A stretch of 64,000 bases of DNA from Picocystis sp. L7 (taxonomy: Eukaryota > Chlorophyta > Picocystophyceae > Picocystales > Picocystaceae), in assembly GCA_020975725.1 (NCBI GenBank), contig QXJR01000030.1:434001-498000 (forward strand), in the 5' to 3' direction. Position numbers and translations under genes: made by a program. The stretch's first letter is position 1; every line of letters starts with the position of its first letter. The notes under the pieces are model-generated. The model was not told the DNA's origin, did no database searches, and worked only from the letters and a program-made list of their open reading frames with translations. This document shows positions 30,722-42,028 of the stretch, piece by piece.

Positions 30722-33700
30722 TCAAAGCTGTAAGTCGTAGATGGCTGCCACTGGATCATACACCATGCTCCTTACTTTCTGCTCTGTGTAATGCTCTACC
30801 TTTCCATCTGTCCATAACACTTCAAACAACCCATTAAGGACGTTGGTCACCAATCCTTGGTAGTATGCAGATTTGTGTTTGCCCAAATGGAAAAGTTCTT
30901 GCACCACACAGCCAATGAGGTTGGTGGGCACAGCAACAATAGGTCGTCGTCTAGTCTGGTACGGTAGCTTCGCTTGCGTCCAAGTATTGATCATGATTGG
31001 GTCAGGTGACTGTAGGTAAACTGTCCTCTTGTGCGTCTTGACTGCGTCATAATTCGAGGGGCTGATGCCCTTTTCAGGGATACAGCCATTGTTCTCCTCG
31101 AGAGGTAGGAATTCTTCCAGCAGGGTAGAGGACTCATCCACCCAGAAATAGCGTTGCGACGCGTCAGCCAGGTTGCTTTCAATCCAGTAACGTACGGGGC
31201 GTGCAGGAAACACTGAGTAATCCCGTAACAAGTATCGTCGAATACGATAGGTAGTTGATTCACTTTGCATGGCTGCAGTATCAGGCAAGGGTGCCGTTGC
31301 GGGCTGCCGATGTTCATCCATTGGGAAAAGAGTGAGATCTGAATCCACCCAATGTTCCAACCTGTTGGCGTGGATACGATCTGAAAAGGCGGAGCCCGGT
31401 GGTAGTTCCAGTTGATATGCACCATTCTTCAGCACCTTCTTGATGAGATAAGGACCTACAAAGTAAGGGTCCAATTTGTGCTTATCGGTGGGCCCCTTGA
31501 GCCCATACTGCACCTTCACCTTGTCTCCAACAGCAAACACCTTCTTAGGTCTGTGCGCTATTGCTGCCGCAACATTCTGCGAAGCCTTCACCAAGTTTTC
31601 CTGTACAACCCGATAGACTGCGCGATGTTGCTCCAGCAGGTCTGTTACTCTTTTATCGAAGGTTGTTACTGTCAGGTGATCAGCAGGTCCATCCTTTGTG
31701 GGCAACTGGAGGTGCCACGGTAGCCTTGATTGACAGCCAAAGAGCAATTCAAAAGGGGAATGTTTGGTTGCATCATGCACAGAATCATTGTAAGCATGTG
31801 CTGCTGCCTGTAAATACTGATCCCATTGATGTTTGTTCTCGCACGTCGTCCGTAACGTCTGCAGCAGGGTGCGATGTTGCCGTTCTGCACCACCCTGAGA
31901 CTGTGAATGGTACGGCGTTCCGGTTACGTGGCGGACACCCAGCGCGGCACAGAATGCTCGGAATAATGCTCGATAAGCCGGTCCGTTATTTGTGTGAATA
32001 TGCACAGGTGTATGGAACCGGTAGACGAGGCTGTCCATAAGACACTGAGCTTGTCTATGAGCACTCCAGGTAGAGTGGATAGGTATATAGATGGCGTATT
32101 TAGTAAACCTGTCCACCACTGTCAATACTGCATTATGACCCAGGGCAGTAAGGGGTAAGTTCTCCACCATATCTAGTACCACCGTGTGAAAAGGGTAAGG
32201 GTGGAACTTCATTTCTGGACAGAGCGGTGTGTGTCGTAACCGGTTACCTGGTTTCTGAAGCTGACAGGCAGGACAGCGAGCGACAAAGTGCTCGATGTGC
32301 GATCGAATACCAGTCCAGGTGAAATGTCGCTTGGCGTCAGCGAGTGTACGGGCTGACCCAAAGTGTCGATGATCGTGCACCATGTGTAGCAGTTCCTGTC
32401 GTAGAGCGTTATCTGCTGGTACCACCAGTGCTGGTTGAGCATTGGCCGATTGCTCGAACAGCAAACCATCGCGCACTGTCGTGCCTTCCGGCGGTGCGCG
32501 CAGTAATTTCTTGTACTCTGGGTCTGTTTCAGCGGCGACGCGAATCCTGTCCAGTATGGGAGGCAACCGACCCGTAAGACCTGTGCGCAACGATTGCGTA
32601 GATTGTTGACTTGTAATAGACGCGATTGACCCGCACACAGTCCCAGCAGGACTGCGGCCGGCTAGCAGTCGAAGCGTCCGTGTGTTGTTTAGCCATCGGT
32701 GTAACATGTGTGCAATCCAACCCATGGGGAAGGCGCTGCCGCACATGCGTTGCCGGCTGGTTTCGCTGACGTTGAGCGCTGCAGTGTCACCAACCTGCAT
32801 ACCGACGAGTCTTTCCCGCTCGCTGATGGTCAACGGGCGTAGGGTCCCATCTTGACTGTGCACCCAGGTGGAACGCGAACGGTCACTGTGCGATCGTTCA
32901 CTGGCCATCAGAGTGGGGCACTTCAAGCGGGGTCGGTTCAATGCGTCCGTAGGTACCTTCGATCCTTCATCTAGGCAATCCTGCCAGGTCATAGGTATTG
33001 TCCCCATTTCTCCAGGATCCTGTTTAAGCGGAGGTAATGATGTCCAGCACAGCCGGACTCGAGCTTGCGCACAGTACTTTGAGAGATCTTCGCAGGTGGG
33101 TTCTCCAAACCAGTGTGCAATCTTGTCCAGGTGGGTTTTCAAGTGCGGGGCGAACGGCGTACATTCCAATATGTAGTCTGGCGACCGCAACCGCTTGTGT
33201 ATCTTTGACACTGCTGTGAACAGTTCACGTTCGTCGTAAAGGCCCAGCGGTGGCTTTGACGGGTCGGTGTTCGCCCGCGAAAATGGTTGGCAGGGCACCC
33301 CAGCAATCAGCAGGTGGACTTGGGGGAGCTTTCGTCGATGCGCCAATTCAGTCACATCGTTTCCATACCGAAAGATGTCCTTGCGCATAAAGAGCCCAGG
33401 GCGTGCTAAGCGAACCTGGTGGAACACGCGTGCAATTACGCTGCGGCAGTCTTCATTTTGTTCCACTGCTATGTAATCCAAGGTAATATTGGTCGATTCT
33501 GGTATTACGCATTCCAGCGCACGCAGCGTTGTTCCCATACCTGCACATAAGTCCAAGATGCAATATGTGTCCGTATCGTTCACCTTAGCTGAGTGCCTGG
33601 AAAGGTAATCGGGTCCAACGTTCTCTGTGCCTGGCCTGTACTCCACCTTGAACGGGGCGAAGTACGCCAACTTTTCGATCCATCGCATTTCGCGCGGAGA

Positions 33701-35488
33701 TAGCTGCTCAGTAGCTTTTGTTCCAATAAACTGACTGGCCTTGTTGTCAGTGATGACCGTGAACTGCTGGCCAAACAGGAGGTGCCTCCAATGCTGCAGT
33801 GCATATAATATTGCACATGTCTCCTTCTCAGCAGGATGGTAATTCTGTTGGGCAGCATTGAATTTCTTTGACCAGAACTCAACCGGATGCCAACCTCCCT
33901 GTTGATCCTGCTGCATCAAAGCTACTCCCATCCCCACATCGGAAGCGTCGGTCTCGACCCGTATGGGCCTGTCTTCATCAAATAGAGCCAATACCGGGGC
34001 TGTGGTCAAGGCTTTGATGAGCTCCTGGTATGCCTTCTCCTGTGGCTCTTTCCAATATGAAGCGAAGCCGTGCTTCAGAGCAGCTTGATTCAATTCTGTC
34101 AAGGGAGCTGCCCGTTCCGCATAGCGAGGGACGAACCTCATATAAAACTGGCAGAGACCAAGGAATGCCATGTTTTCTCGCTGCGTTCGGGGACGCGGAA
34201 ACTGTTTGATCTTGGACAGCAAATGATCAGTGCAGGCGAGCTGACCATCGCGGATGCGGAAACCAATCCATTCCAGTGTACTCATGAAAAAGTGGCATTT
34301 AGACCTCTTCAGCCTAATGTCGGCACGTTCGCAGGTGGCGAAGAATTCTTCCAAATGTTTGAAGTGTTCCTCAACTGTTTCAGAGTGAACAAGAATGTCA
34401 TCCATGTACACTTTCAGGTACAATAAATGACCAAACAACCTGTTCATCATACGCTGGAACATCGCGGGTGCGTTTGCTGCCCCCATGGGCATTACTTTCC
34501 AGACGTAAGAGCCAAACGGGGTGACCACCGCTGTCTTGTCGATGTCATCCGGATGCATGCGGATCTGATGAAACCCATCCAGCGCATCGAGCGATGAGAA
34601 GTACTTGGCTCCTCTAAGATTCTGTAAGTAATCGTCGATCTGTGGAAGCGGATATCTGTCTTTAATAGTCACATTGTTCAGCAGGCGATAATCGAAAACG
34701 ACTCGCCATCCCCCATCCTTTTTTGGGACCAGGATCACTGGGGCACCCCAACTGGATCCTGCGCATAGGTCCATCTTTCCAGCCTCAACATACTCGGTCA
34801 CCAGCTCCTTGAGGGCAGTCTGCTGTTGGGGGGATAACCTATAGTAATTTCTGTACTGTGGAGTGGCTCCTTCTTCCACCTGGATCTTGAATGTTTCGCC
34901 CGGTACCCGTTCTGGTGGTAGTTCTGTGCGGGGCTCGAACAAGTGCTTGTACCGTTTGTTCACGAGGTCGTCCAGCCGCTGTCGGTGAGCGTCATCAAGA
35001 GGCCATTCATCGCTGACCTGGCTATGCATGCTGCTGAAGTCTGAATCTTCGCTGAGTAGTTCGGGCGTTGTATCTACCGGCTGCATCATTAGAAGCAGGC
35101 AGCCTGGATCCTTCACCGCTTTACGTGCCTCACTTCGGGGCACAATCAGGTCCAGTTTTCTTGAAGATATAAAGTGGTGGTCTCCATAGACAGTAAACTT
35201 TGTACCATTGCTATTTCGTAGCACCATGCGATGATTCTGCCAGTCCAGTGCTGTCAAGTGCTTGTGGCAGAAGGTTGCTCCCAGAATGCAGTCAAAGGTC
35301 TCCGGAGGAGCAACTCCGAAGTCGATGCAGGCCTGGAACCCATCGATCGAGAATTGCGCTTTAATTACTGGGGCAGTGTGGACCTGCTGGCCCACAGCCA
35401 CGCTATAATTAAAGGCCGCTGATGTATACTGCCAGGACAGTCCCTTAGGGTCAGCTTGCTGCAGCTCTTTGAAGAGGCGTTCGCTCAT
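30722..35488 (-). CDS. Gypsy C pol with embedded C5-DNA methyltransferase
   Basis: One 1588-residue frame. Protease-like region about 35-100 (FDCILGATFCHKHL). RT about 205-400 with DYRLLNNVTIKDRYPLP and YMDD at 361-364. RNase H about 508-632 (ETDASDVGMG). Between RNase H and integrase lies a complete cytosine-C5 DNA methyltransferase, about 643-935: motif I ILDLCAGMGT, motif IV GVPCQPFSRAN with the catalytic PCQ, motif VI position ECTPF, motif VIII QARVRLCW, motif IX-like ERERLVGMQVGDTAA and motif X-like CGSAFPMGWIAHML. The integrase HHCC finger is 1037-1079 (CPACQLQKPGN) and the core about 1095-1250. The C-terminal end (about 1520-1588) reads AYYQGLVTNVLNGLFEVLWT and looks Tudor-like, where many gypsy elements have a chromodomain. 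The frame is open upstream of the ATG (RPRHEFLAAETYFG), so pol is probably expressed from a longer gag-pol transcript. Ends in UGA. Confidence 0.93.
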   Translation of the reverse strand: MSERLFKELQQADPKGLSWQYTSAAFNYSVAVGQQVHTAPVIKAQFSIDGFQACIDFGVAPPETFDCILGATFCHKHLTALDWQNHRMVLRNSNGTKFTVYGDHHFISSRKLDLIVPRSEARKAVKDPGCLLLMMQPVDTTPELLSEDSDFSSMHSQVSDEWPLDDAHRQRLDDLVNKRYKHLFEPRTELPPERVPGETFKIQVEEGATPQYRNYYRLSPQQQTALKELVTEYVEAGKMDLCAGSSWGAPVILVPKKDGGWRVVFDYRLLNNVTIKDRYPLPQIDDYLQNLRGAKYFSSLDALDGFHQIRMHPDDIDKTAVVTPFGSYVWKVMPMGAANAPAMFQRMMNRLFGHLLYLKVYMDDILVHSETVEEHFKHLEEFFATCERADIRLKRSKCHFFMSTLEWIGFRIRDGQLACTDHLLSKIKQFPRPRTQRENMAFLGLCQFYMRFVPRYAERAAPLTELNQAALKHGFASYWKEPQEKAYQELIKALTTAPVLALFDEDRPIRVETDASDVGMGVALMQQDQQGGWHPVEFWSKKFNAAQQNYHPAEKETCAILYALQHWRHLLFGQQFTVITDNKASQFIGTKATEQLSPREMRWIEKLAYFAPFKVEYRPGTENVGPDYLSRHSAKVNDTDTYCILDLCAGMGTTLRALECVIPESTNITLDYIAVEQNEDCRSVIARVFHQVRLARPGLFMRKDIFRYGNDVTELAHRRKLPQVHLLIAGVPCQPFSRANTDPSKPPLGLYDERELFTAVSKIHKRLRSPDYILECTPFAPHLKTHLDKIAHWFGEPTCEDLSKYCAQARVRLCWTSLPPLKQDPGEMGTIPMTWQDCLDEGSKVPTDALNRPRLKCPTLMASERSHSDRSRSTWVHSQDGTLRPLTISERERLVGMQVGDTAALNVSETSRQRMCGSAFPMGWIAHMLHRWLNNTRTLRLLAGRSPAGTVCGSIASITSQQSTQSLRTGLTGRLPPILDRIRVAAETDPEYKKLLRAPPEGTTVRDGLLFEQSANAQPALVVPADNALRQELLHMVHDHRHFGSARTLADAKRHFTWTGIRSHIEHFVARCPACQLQKPGNRLRHTPLCPEMKFHPYPFHTVVLDMVENLPLTALGHNAVLTVVDRFTKYAIYIPIHSTWSAHRQAQCLMDSLVYRFHTPVHIHTNNGPAYRALFRAFCAALGVRHVTGTPYHSQSQGGAERQHRTLLQTLRTTCENKHQWDQYLQAAAHAYNDSVHDATKHSPFELLFGCQSRLPWHLQLPTKDGPADHLTVTTFDKRVTDLLEQHRAVYRVVQENLVKASQNVAAAIAHRPKKVFAVGDKVKVQYGLKGPTDKHKLDPYFVGPYLIKKVLKNGAYQLELPPGSAFSDRIHANRLEHWVDSDLTLFPMDEHRQPATAPLPDTAAMQSESTTYRIRRYLLRDYSVFPARPVRYWIESNLADASQRYFWVDESSTLLEEFLPLEENNGCIPEKGISPSNYDAVKTHKRTVYLQSPDPIMINTWTQAKLPYQTRRRPIVAVPTNLIGCVVQELFHLGKHKSAYYQGLVTNVLNGLFEVLWTDGKVEHYTEQKVRSMVYDPVAAIYDLQL
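32684..33562 (-). other. Cytosine-C5 methyltransferase domain within C pol
   Basis: Sub-feature of the C pol frame, about 293 residues. SAM-binding motif I (DLCAGMGT), acidic motif (YIAVEQNED), target cysteine in GVPCQPFS, a Glu-Cys-Thr-Pro motif where ENV is usual (shared by all four gypsy copies here), RxR-type motif VIII and a C-terminal GxAFP motif that completes the fold. The spacing from motif IV to motif VI, with a GLYDERELF stretch, is reminiscent of DNMT3-type enzymes, but placement needs a tree. Acts, if at all, on DNA cytosine using SAM. Confidence 0.88.
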
Positions 35489-35703
35489 GAAGCAGTAACT
35501 TGCTAAGGTGTCCAGGTAAGCTTGTGTTCTGATTTTATGTGGCTTCTTTCCAAAGTAAGTCTCGGCAGCCAGGAATTCATGTCTAGGCCTGTCATTGGTA
35601 AGTGAGTGCAGGCAGACTACATTCCTATCTTTGGTAACCGGGGTGGCTGCAGGTTTCGCTCCCGGCTCCGTCCCGGTAACCGTAGTTACCGGACGGAGGG
35701 TAT

Positions 35704-36966
35704 TCAGTTTTTTGGGGCACCCATTACGGATGCCATTTTGCAGGCTGCCTGATCATGTCCGTAACGGCGACAGCGTAGGCACAGCGCGTTCGCCAGGCAG
35801 AGATCCTTTTCTTCTTGAGTAAGTTTTGCACCTAGGGGCTTGTTGGCCAGCCTAGTCTGCACCTTCACGATCGAACTCTGTTGTTCTTCATCCAATTCAT
35901 CGAAGCGCTTTCGCTGTCGCTTGGCTGGCCCATTCACCCTTGAGTTACCTGGATGCGATGACGGTAACGCTGCCGCTGTGGCTATGCTGGATCGATTTGG
36001 AAAGCCATGCATGGTACCGGTGTTACGGACTCCTTTGCTCTGCAATTTCCAGTTGTCCGCTGGCTGTCTTGAGTCTTTCCTTGCTGATTCATGTACTTCC
36101 CGTTCCAGTTTAAAGATAATGGCAGCAAGGTTTCCAGGCTCCATGTCAGGAGCTTTGTCCACATCAATTAGATGATCCAGGTGCTTGTATAAAGCTCTTT
36201 GCAAGTAGCCTGGGAGGCCATGTTGCAAACGGGCCGAGATGTCATGTTCCGTGAGAGTCCGGCACACAGGTGAGGAGCTTGCATTAACTACAAAGCTCAG
36301 TTGCCCTAACCTGTTGAGGAACTGCACCACATTTTCTGTCCGCTTCATACGGGCGGTGTGGAACTCCCGCCAAGCCTCCGGTCCTGGGTCTTGATTTTGG
36401 AAGGTTTTACGGAGGTAACCATACAAGTCTTCGACGGAGTTAAGGGCTGCCGGGTCTCTCATGATGAGGTTTTGAACCATGGATTTTGCCGTACCGCCGA
36501 GTGCTTGATTAATGGCTAACACAATTTGTTCCATCGGGCGGTTAAAGGCATATGCTTGGCACCAACAAAGGACATCCCTATACCAATAGGTGAGGGCATA
36601 GGGGTTGTCCTCAAGTTCCGTACCGGTGAACTTGTCCGGTTTCTCGAGGGACACCTTTGAGATATTCTTGGAATCTTGTAAAGCCATGCCATAGAGGCTG
36701 ATGAGATGACGTAAACCTTCTTGCTCTGATGGTGTGACTTCTTGTAGGCTCGGCTCCTTTGGCTCCGCGAGGTGTACACCCTCGGGGCCGTCTTCAACCA
36801 CCATCTCTTCTTCTTCCTCACTTTCTTCAACTTTGTGAGCTTGGAGCTTCTCAATGAGTTGCTGGAGCTCAGCAATCTTCGTCTCAAGGGAGGACCTCTC
36901 CTCCCGTTCTTGTTCGAGTTCCCTACGAAGCGTGCTCATGCGGGTTGCATGGTCGCTCTCCTCCAT
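35704..36966 (-). CDS. Gypsy C gag
   Basis: 420-residue Gag. The N-terminus has a coiled coil (LRRELEQEREERSSLETKIA), then an acidic stretch. A retrotransposon-gag capsid domain lies about 95-290 (SLYGMALQDSKNISKVSLEK, YALTYWYRDVLCWCQAYAFN, then DPGPEAWREFHTARMKRT). A C-terminal CCHC knuckle reads CLRCRRYGHDQAAC. The start ATG (MEESDHATRMS) is 44 bp inside the 5' LTR end, as in element E. Ends UGA; pol follows about 215 bp later in another frame, so read-through or shifting that the family is known to use, or a spliced transcript, would be needed to make Gag-Pol. About 50% identical in the capsid core to F gag by eye. Confidence 0.93.
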   Translation of the reverse strand: MEESDHATRMSTLRRELEQEREERSSLETKIAELQQLIEKLQAHKVEESEEEEEMVVEDGPEGVHLAEPKEPSLQEVTPSEQEGLRHLISLYGMALQDSKNISKVSLEKPDKFTGTELEDNPYALTYWYRDVLCWCQAYAFNRPMEQIVLAINQALGGTAKSMVQNLIMRDPAALNSVEDLYGYLRKTFQNQDPGPEAWREFHTARMKRTENVVQFLNRLGQLSFVVNASSSPVCRTLTEHDISARLQHGLPGYLQRALYKHLDHLIDVDKAPDMEPGNLAAIIFKLEREVHESARKDSRQPADNWKLQSKGVRNTGTMHGFPNRSSIATAAALPSSHPGNSRVNGPAKRQRKRFDELDEEQQSSIVKVQTRLANKPLGAKLTQEEKDLCLANALCLRCRRYGHDQAACKMASVMGAPKN

Positions 36967-37009
36967 AGTTCGGCGAGTAGAAGTTTTTCAAAAGCTCAAG
37001 CTTCGACAG

Positions 37010-37665
37010 TGTTACAAAGCGTCCGTGAAGGACGTTGGACACACGGTTTGCTCCTGGAAACTTCGACCCCTCACGAAATGGAGGCGGTTTCTTCTTCTTT
37101 GGGGTGGCGCACTTCTCGTTGGCGAGAGCGGCGCCCGTCCCCTTCTTGGCTCGGTGGTGCCTCCTCCGGCACTTGGAGAGACTTGGAGCGCTGCTTCTCC
37201 GGCGCGGAAAGTGCTGATGGCTCGCGAAAATCCGTGGGAGAGGCGCCGTGGACGTCGTGGGGTCAAGCAAGTTCTCATCCACTACATGCTAGGGAGGTCC
37301 CCTTAAGAGCCTCCCCTTGAAGGTTGAGGGGTTCGTACGTAGCCCCCTCAACTGAATTGCGGCGGCTGATGGTCACGTGTTGCTTACGTCATCCATCGGA
37401 CGGCCAAGATTCAGTTCCTAAGCCGACCGAATCTTCCACACAACATCTCCACCCTTCGTACCCCCTTCTCGAATCTTCAAGGGGATTTGGCCCGGGGGTC
37501 GGTCGGTCTGAGTCCGGTTCGCTCGGACTATTCCGTCCGACTAACCCGGGGATTAGTCCGGGGCTCACTCGATTGACCGGCCGATTGTCGGGGTCCTGCC
37601 CCCCACTGCTCCTGGAACTCTAGGGGCATGGCTTCATAGGAGAGCCAGGCCTACCCGGCGTAACA
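37010..37665 (-). repeat. Element C 5' LTR
   Basis: 656 bp, on the coding strand beginning TGTTACGCC and ending GTAACA. Confidence 0.92.
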
Positions 37666-40600
37666 GAGTCGACCCACAGTTCCAGCCGATCAACGTTCAT
37701 GCGATCTGAAAATGCGGACCCTTGAAGTAATTGGAGACGGTACGCTCCCCTCCCCAGATTTTGCTTGATAATGTAGGGTCCTACATAATATGGTTCCAAT
37801 TTGTGTTTGTCTGTGGGCCCCTTCAGGCCATACATTACCTTTACCCTAGCGCCCACAAGAAAATTCTTTCGGTGTGCGAGATGCAGTAGCCTCCTGCATC
37901 CTCTTTGTCCCCATTTGGAGCCTATCAAGCACCATTCCATACATTTTCCTCTGTCCATCAAGGATGTTTGTGATGCGCCTTTCGAGCGATTATGCTGTCA
38001 ATTCCTTGGTGGGGGTGTCCAAGGAAGGTAGCTGGAGGTGCCAGGGTAGCCTAGAGTGGCAACCGTACAGTAGCTAGAAGGGTGAGTAGTGAGTGACTAA
38101 ATGCTCAGAATCATTATATGCATGCGCCGCCGCCTGTAGGTACGGGTCCCAATTAGCCTTGTCATCGCACATCGATCGTAGGGTCTGTAATAAAGTCCGA
38201 TGTTGGCGTTTTGCGCCACCTTGCGATTGCAAATGATATGGGGTTCCAGTAATGTGAAAAGCGCCAAGCGTAGCACAAAAGTCCCTGAACAACGCACGAT
38301 AAGCAAGCCCATTGTGAGTGACTATTCGCACGGTGCAGTGGTACCTAAAGACCAAGTTATCCAACAAAGCCATTGCCTATTGGTGGGAACTCCACGAGCT
38401 GTGAATTGGTATGTAGACACCGAATTTTTTGAATCTGTCTACCACAGTAAGAACTGCATCGTGCCCCCGTGGGGTGAGCGGCAGATTTTCCACCACGTCC
38501 AATATAACTGTATGGAATGGGTGTGGGTAAAAGCGCGTTTCAGGGAACACCTGCTGGTGGCGTTCCTGCTCTGCAGGCTTTTGTAGGTGGCAAGTTGGAC
38601 AGCGCGCCACAAAATGCTAGATATGCCCCCTCATTCCCTGCCAGTAAAAGTGACGAAGGGCTGTTTGGTACGTACGCGTAACGCCAAAGTGCGCCCTATC
38701 ATGAACGAGATGCAGTAGATCCTGGCGCAGCGCATTATCAGCAGGGACGACCACTGATTGGTGGCCCTCTCGTGCTGAGGACAATAGACTATCCTGGGTA
38801 ATATAATTGTTTCCAGGTGTGCGTATAAGGTCCTGGTATTTGGCATCGGCAAGAACAGGAGCATGCAAGCGCTGTAGTATGGTAGGACCCTCACTAATCC
38901 TACGATCTGCGGCTTTAAGACAACGGGTTCGTATTACTGCATTAGGCACTAGGAGACCACACACAGTCCTAGCGGGACTGCGGCATGCTAGCGGTCGAAG
39001 CGTTCGTGTGTGGTTTTGAATCCATGGCCACAGCGTATTGGCGATCCACCCAACAGGGAATGCGTTGCCACACATCCGGTGACGGTCAATCTTTGAGACC
39101 CCGGCTGCCGCTGTGTCCCCAGCTTGCATTCCTACAGCTCTCTCCCTTTCTGCTGCTGTCATTGGTCGGCGGGAGTTATCCTCGGCTATCACCCACGCAG
39201 CCTCGTTACGGTCGCTCTGTGAGTCCGCGGTGGCCATTAAAGAAGGGCACTTAAGTATAGGGTGCCCCATCCCATCTTTGGGAATTGTTGCCCCTATGTC
39301 CAAACAATCCTGCCACAATAGGGGAATTGCGTTGAACTCGATAGCCGACCCAGTCCTTGCAAGGAGCGAGGTCCAGCAGTATAGATGCCTAGCCAACGCG
39401 CAATACAGCGAGAGATCATGCAATTCTGGCTCGCCAAACCACTGATTCACTGTCCCGAAATCTTTCTCTAAGTGAGGGGCAAAAGGTGTACACTCAATCA
39501 AGTAATCTGGATTCTTCAGCCGATGTTTAATGGCATCTACTGCTGTGAACAGCTCTCGGACGTCGCGCAGTCCAAGAGGTGGTGTAGTGGCTGAAGTGTT
39601 TGCTCTCGAGAAGGGCTGGCATGGGACTCCCGCAATGATTAAATCAACCTTTGGTAGGCAACGTCGGCTCGTAAGTGCTTTCACATCATTCCCATATCTG
39701 AATATGTCCTTTCGCGTGAATAGTCCAGGATGTTCCAACCTAACTTGGTGGAACACTCGTAGGATGGCCGATCGGCAGGCCGCATCCAACTCCACTGCTA
39801 TATAGTCGATCATCAGCGGCGAGTCAACCGGTACTATGAGCCCCAAGGCGCCAAGTACGGTGCCCGTTCCCGCGCACAGATCGAGAATACAAATCTTCTT
39901 CTGATCCACTTTTTCTGAAGTATGCCTGGAGAAGTAGTCGGGTCCACCATTCATGGTGCCAGGTCGGTACTCGACCGTGAAAGGAGCAAAGTAGCTTAGT
40001 TTCTCCGACCATCGCATTTCGCGGGGGCTGAGCTGTTTTGTGGCTTTGGAGGTGAGATACTGGCTAGCCTTGTTGTCCGTAAGCACTGTAAAAGGCTGAC
40101 CAAAGAGTAAGTGTCTCCAGTGTTGAAGCGCGTAAATTATCGCGCAAGTCTCCTTCTCCGCTGGATGGTAATTAAGTTGAGCGCTGTTGAATTTCTTGGA
40201 CCAGCACTCAACTGGACGCCACTCCTCATTCTCATACTGTTGCATGAGTGCTGCTCCCATACCCGTGTCCGACGCATCAGTCTCTACGCGTACGGGCAGG
40301 TCGTTGTTAAATAGGCGTAGGACAGGAGCTGACGTCAAAGCGTGGACCAAATCCTGGAATGCCTTCTCCTATGGGGGTTTTCAGTATCTCTCAAAGTCAT
40401 ACTTGCACGCAGCCTGATTAAGGTCAGTAAGGGGGGCTGCCATGTCGGTGTACTGGGGTACGAACCGCATGTAGAACTGACACAGGCCTAGGAAGGCCAT
40501 GTTTTCTCGTTGCGTTGTGGGACGAGGGAAGTTCTTGATCTTCTGGACCAAATGATCGGTACAAGTCATCTCTCCCTCTTTGATGCGGTAACCGACCCAC

Positions 40601-41561
40601 TCGAGCGTGCTCTGAAAGAACGCACACTTTGACCGTTTCAAGCGGATATCCTCCCTGGAGCAGACTTCGAAGAATTGCTCCAGTTGTTGGAAGTGCTTGT
40701 CTTTGGTTTCTGAATGGACCAAAACATCATCCATGTAAACCTTTAGGAACATCATATGTCCAAAAATCCTGTTCATCATTCGTTGAAACATTGCGGGCGC
40801 GTTCGCCACGCCCATGGGCATTACCTTCCAAACGTAACTCCCAAAAGGAGTTACCACTGCTGTCTTCTGAATATCTTCGGTGCTCATGGGCACCTGGTGG
40901 AAGCCGTCCAGGGCATCCATCGACGAAAAATACCTGGCTCCTTGCAGGTTGTTCAAATAGTCGTCGATACGTGGTAAGGGGTAACGGTCCTTCACCGTCA
41001 CATTGTTTAAGAAGCGGTAGTCAAAAACTACCCTCCAGCCTCCATCCTTTTTCCGTACCAGGATAACTGGGGCACCCCAACTAGACCCAACACAAAGGTC
41101 CATCTTGCCTTCATCGACGTACTGAGCAATCAATTCCCGTAAGGCAGTCTGCTGAGTTGGGGACAAGCGATAATAGTTTCTGTATTGAGGATGCGCCTCC
41201 GGCGTTACTTGAATTGAGAAGAACTCCCCAGGAACTCGCTCAGGAGGCGGCCCCTTCCTTGGTTCAAAGACGTGAGCGTAACGATGCTCCAATAGGTGAT
41301 CCAGCCGCTGTTGCTCCGATGGGTCAAGTCCCCTAGCATCGGTAACCTTTGACCTCATCTTCGTCAGGTCCAGTTCCTCTTCTATCAGTTTGTAGGCTGT
41401 GTCCAGTGGTTGTCTCATGAGGAATAGGCATCCTGGTAGTTGTGCGGCTTGACGCATCTCTGATCGCACCACGATTAGGTCAAGTTTACGCTGGCAGATA
41501 AAGTTTCGATCTCCGTGGACTGAATGAACGCGATCCTCTGCATCGCGCAATTTCATCCAAT

Positions 41562-41601
41562 AGAGGTATTCGGATTTGGTAAAATATTTTTTTCGCTTCG
41601 G
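41562..41601 (+). repeat. H1 left terminal inverted repeat
   Basis: 40 bp, perfect inverted match to 44697-44736. The identity stops at the next base. Confidence 0.95.
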
Positions 41602-42028
41602 TTTTGGACTCCCTTACCGAAAAAAATATTTTCGGCCCCAAACAGGTATTCGGATTTTCTCCCCGGAAAAGAGTGCGATGATAGGGGACCCCTTCCTCTA
41701 CGACGATTGCAAGGATTCGGGCAATTAATAGGGAAAGTAAGGATGGTCTGGTTTTGGCGCGAATGGTCGGACTGTTGGTTTCCATAGGCACATGGCATCC
41801 TATCGAAATGGAGCAATTATACTTGCACATCCAATTATGCTCCAAGGCATGGCTCGAAGAGGAAGCAGGATTGCTTGAGCGGGTCCACGACGTTTGAACC
41901 GAGCGTAACATGGACGCCATGGCAGCGAGCCAGCCTTTTGCGGAAATCGACATCAATGCGGAACCAATGAGGAGATCGTCGCTGCGTCGCAAAAGAAGAA
42001 CCGGAACGTTTGGAAGGAGGCGCACAAA

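Larger units (their letters stand above)
25311..37665 (-). mobile_element. Gypsy element C, nearly whole, encodes methyltransferase
   Basis: Ty3/gypsy-type element on -, inserted into element D with a 4-bp duplication GAGT (25307-25310 and 37666-37669). The 5' LTR is 37010-37665 (656 bp). The 3' LTR is 25311-25821 plus 30550-30694, also 656 bp once the copia insertion and its duplicated GGTTC are set aside. The LTRs differ at about one position, so the insertion is young. Gag and pol are long open frames and the element looks whole apart from the copia insertion in its LTR. A purine tract (GGGAGCCAGGAGAG) precedes the 3' LTR on the coding strand. After the 5' LTR the leader reads CTGTCGAAGCTT, as in E. 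Confidence 0.93.
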
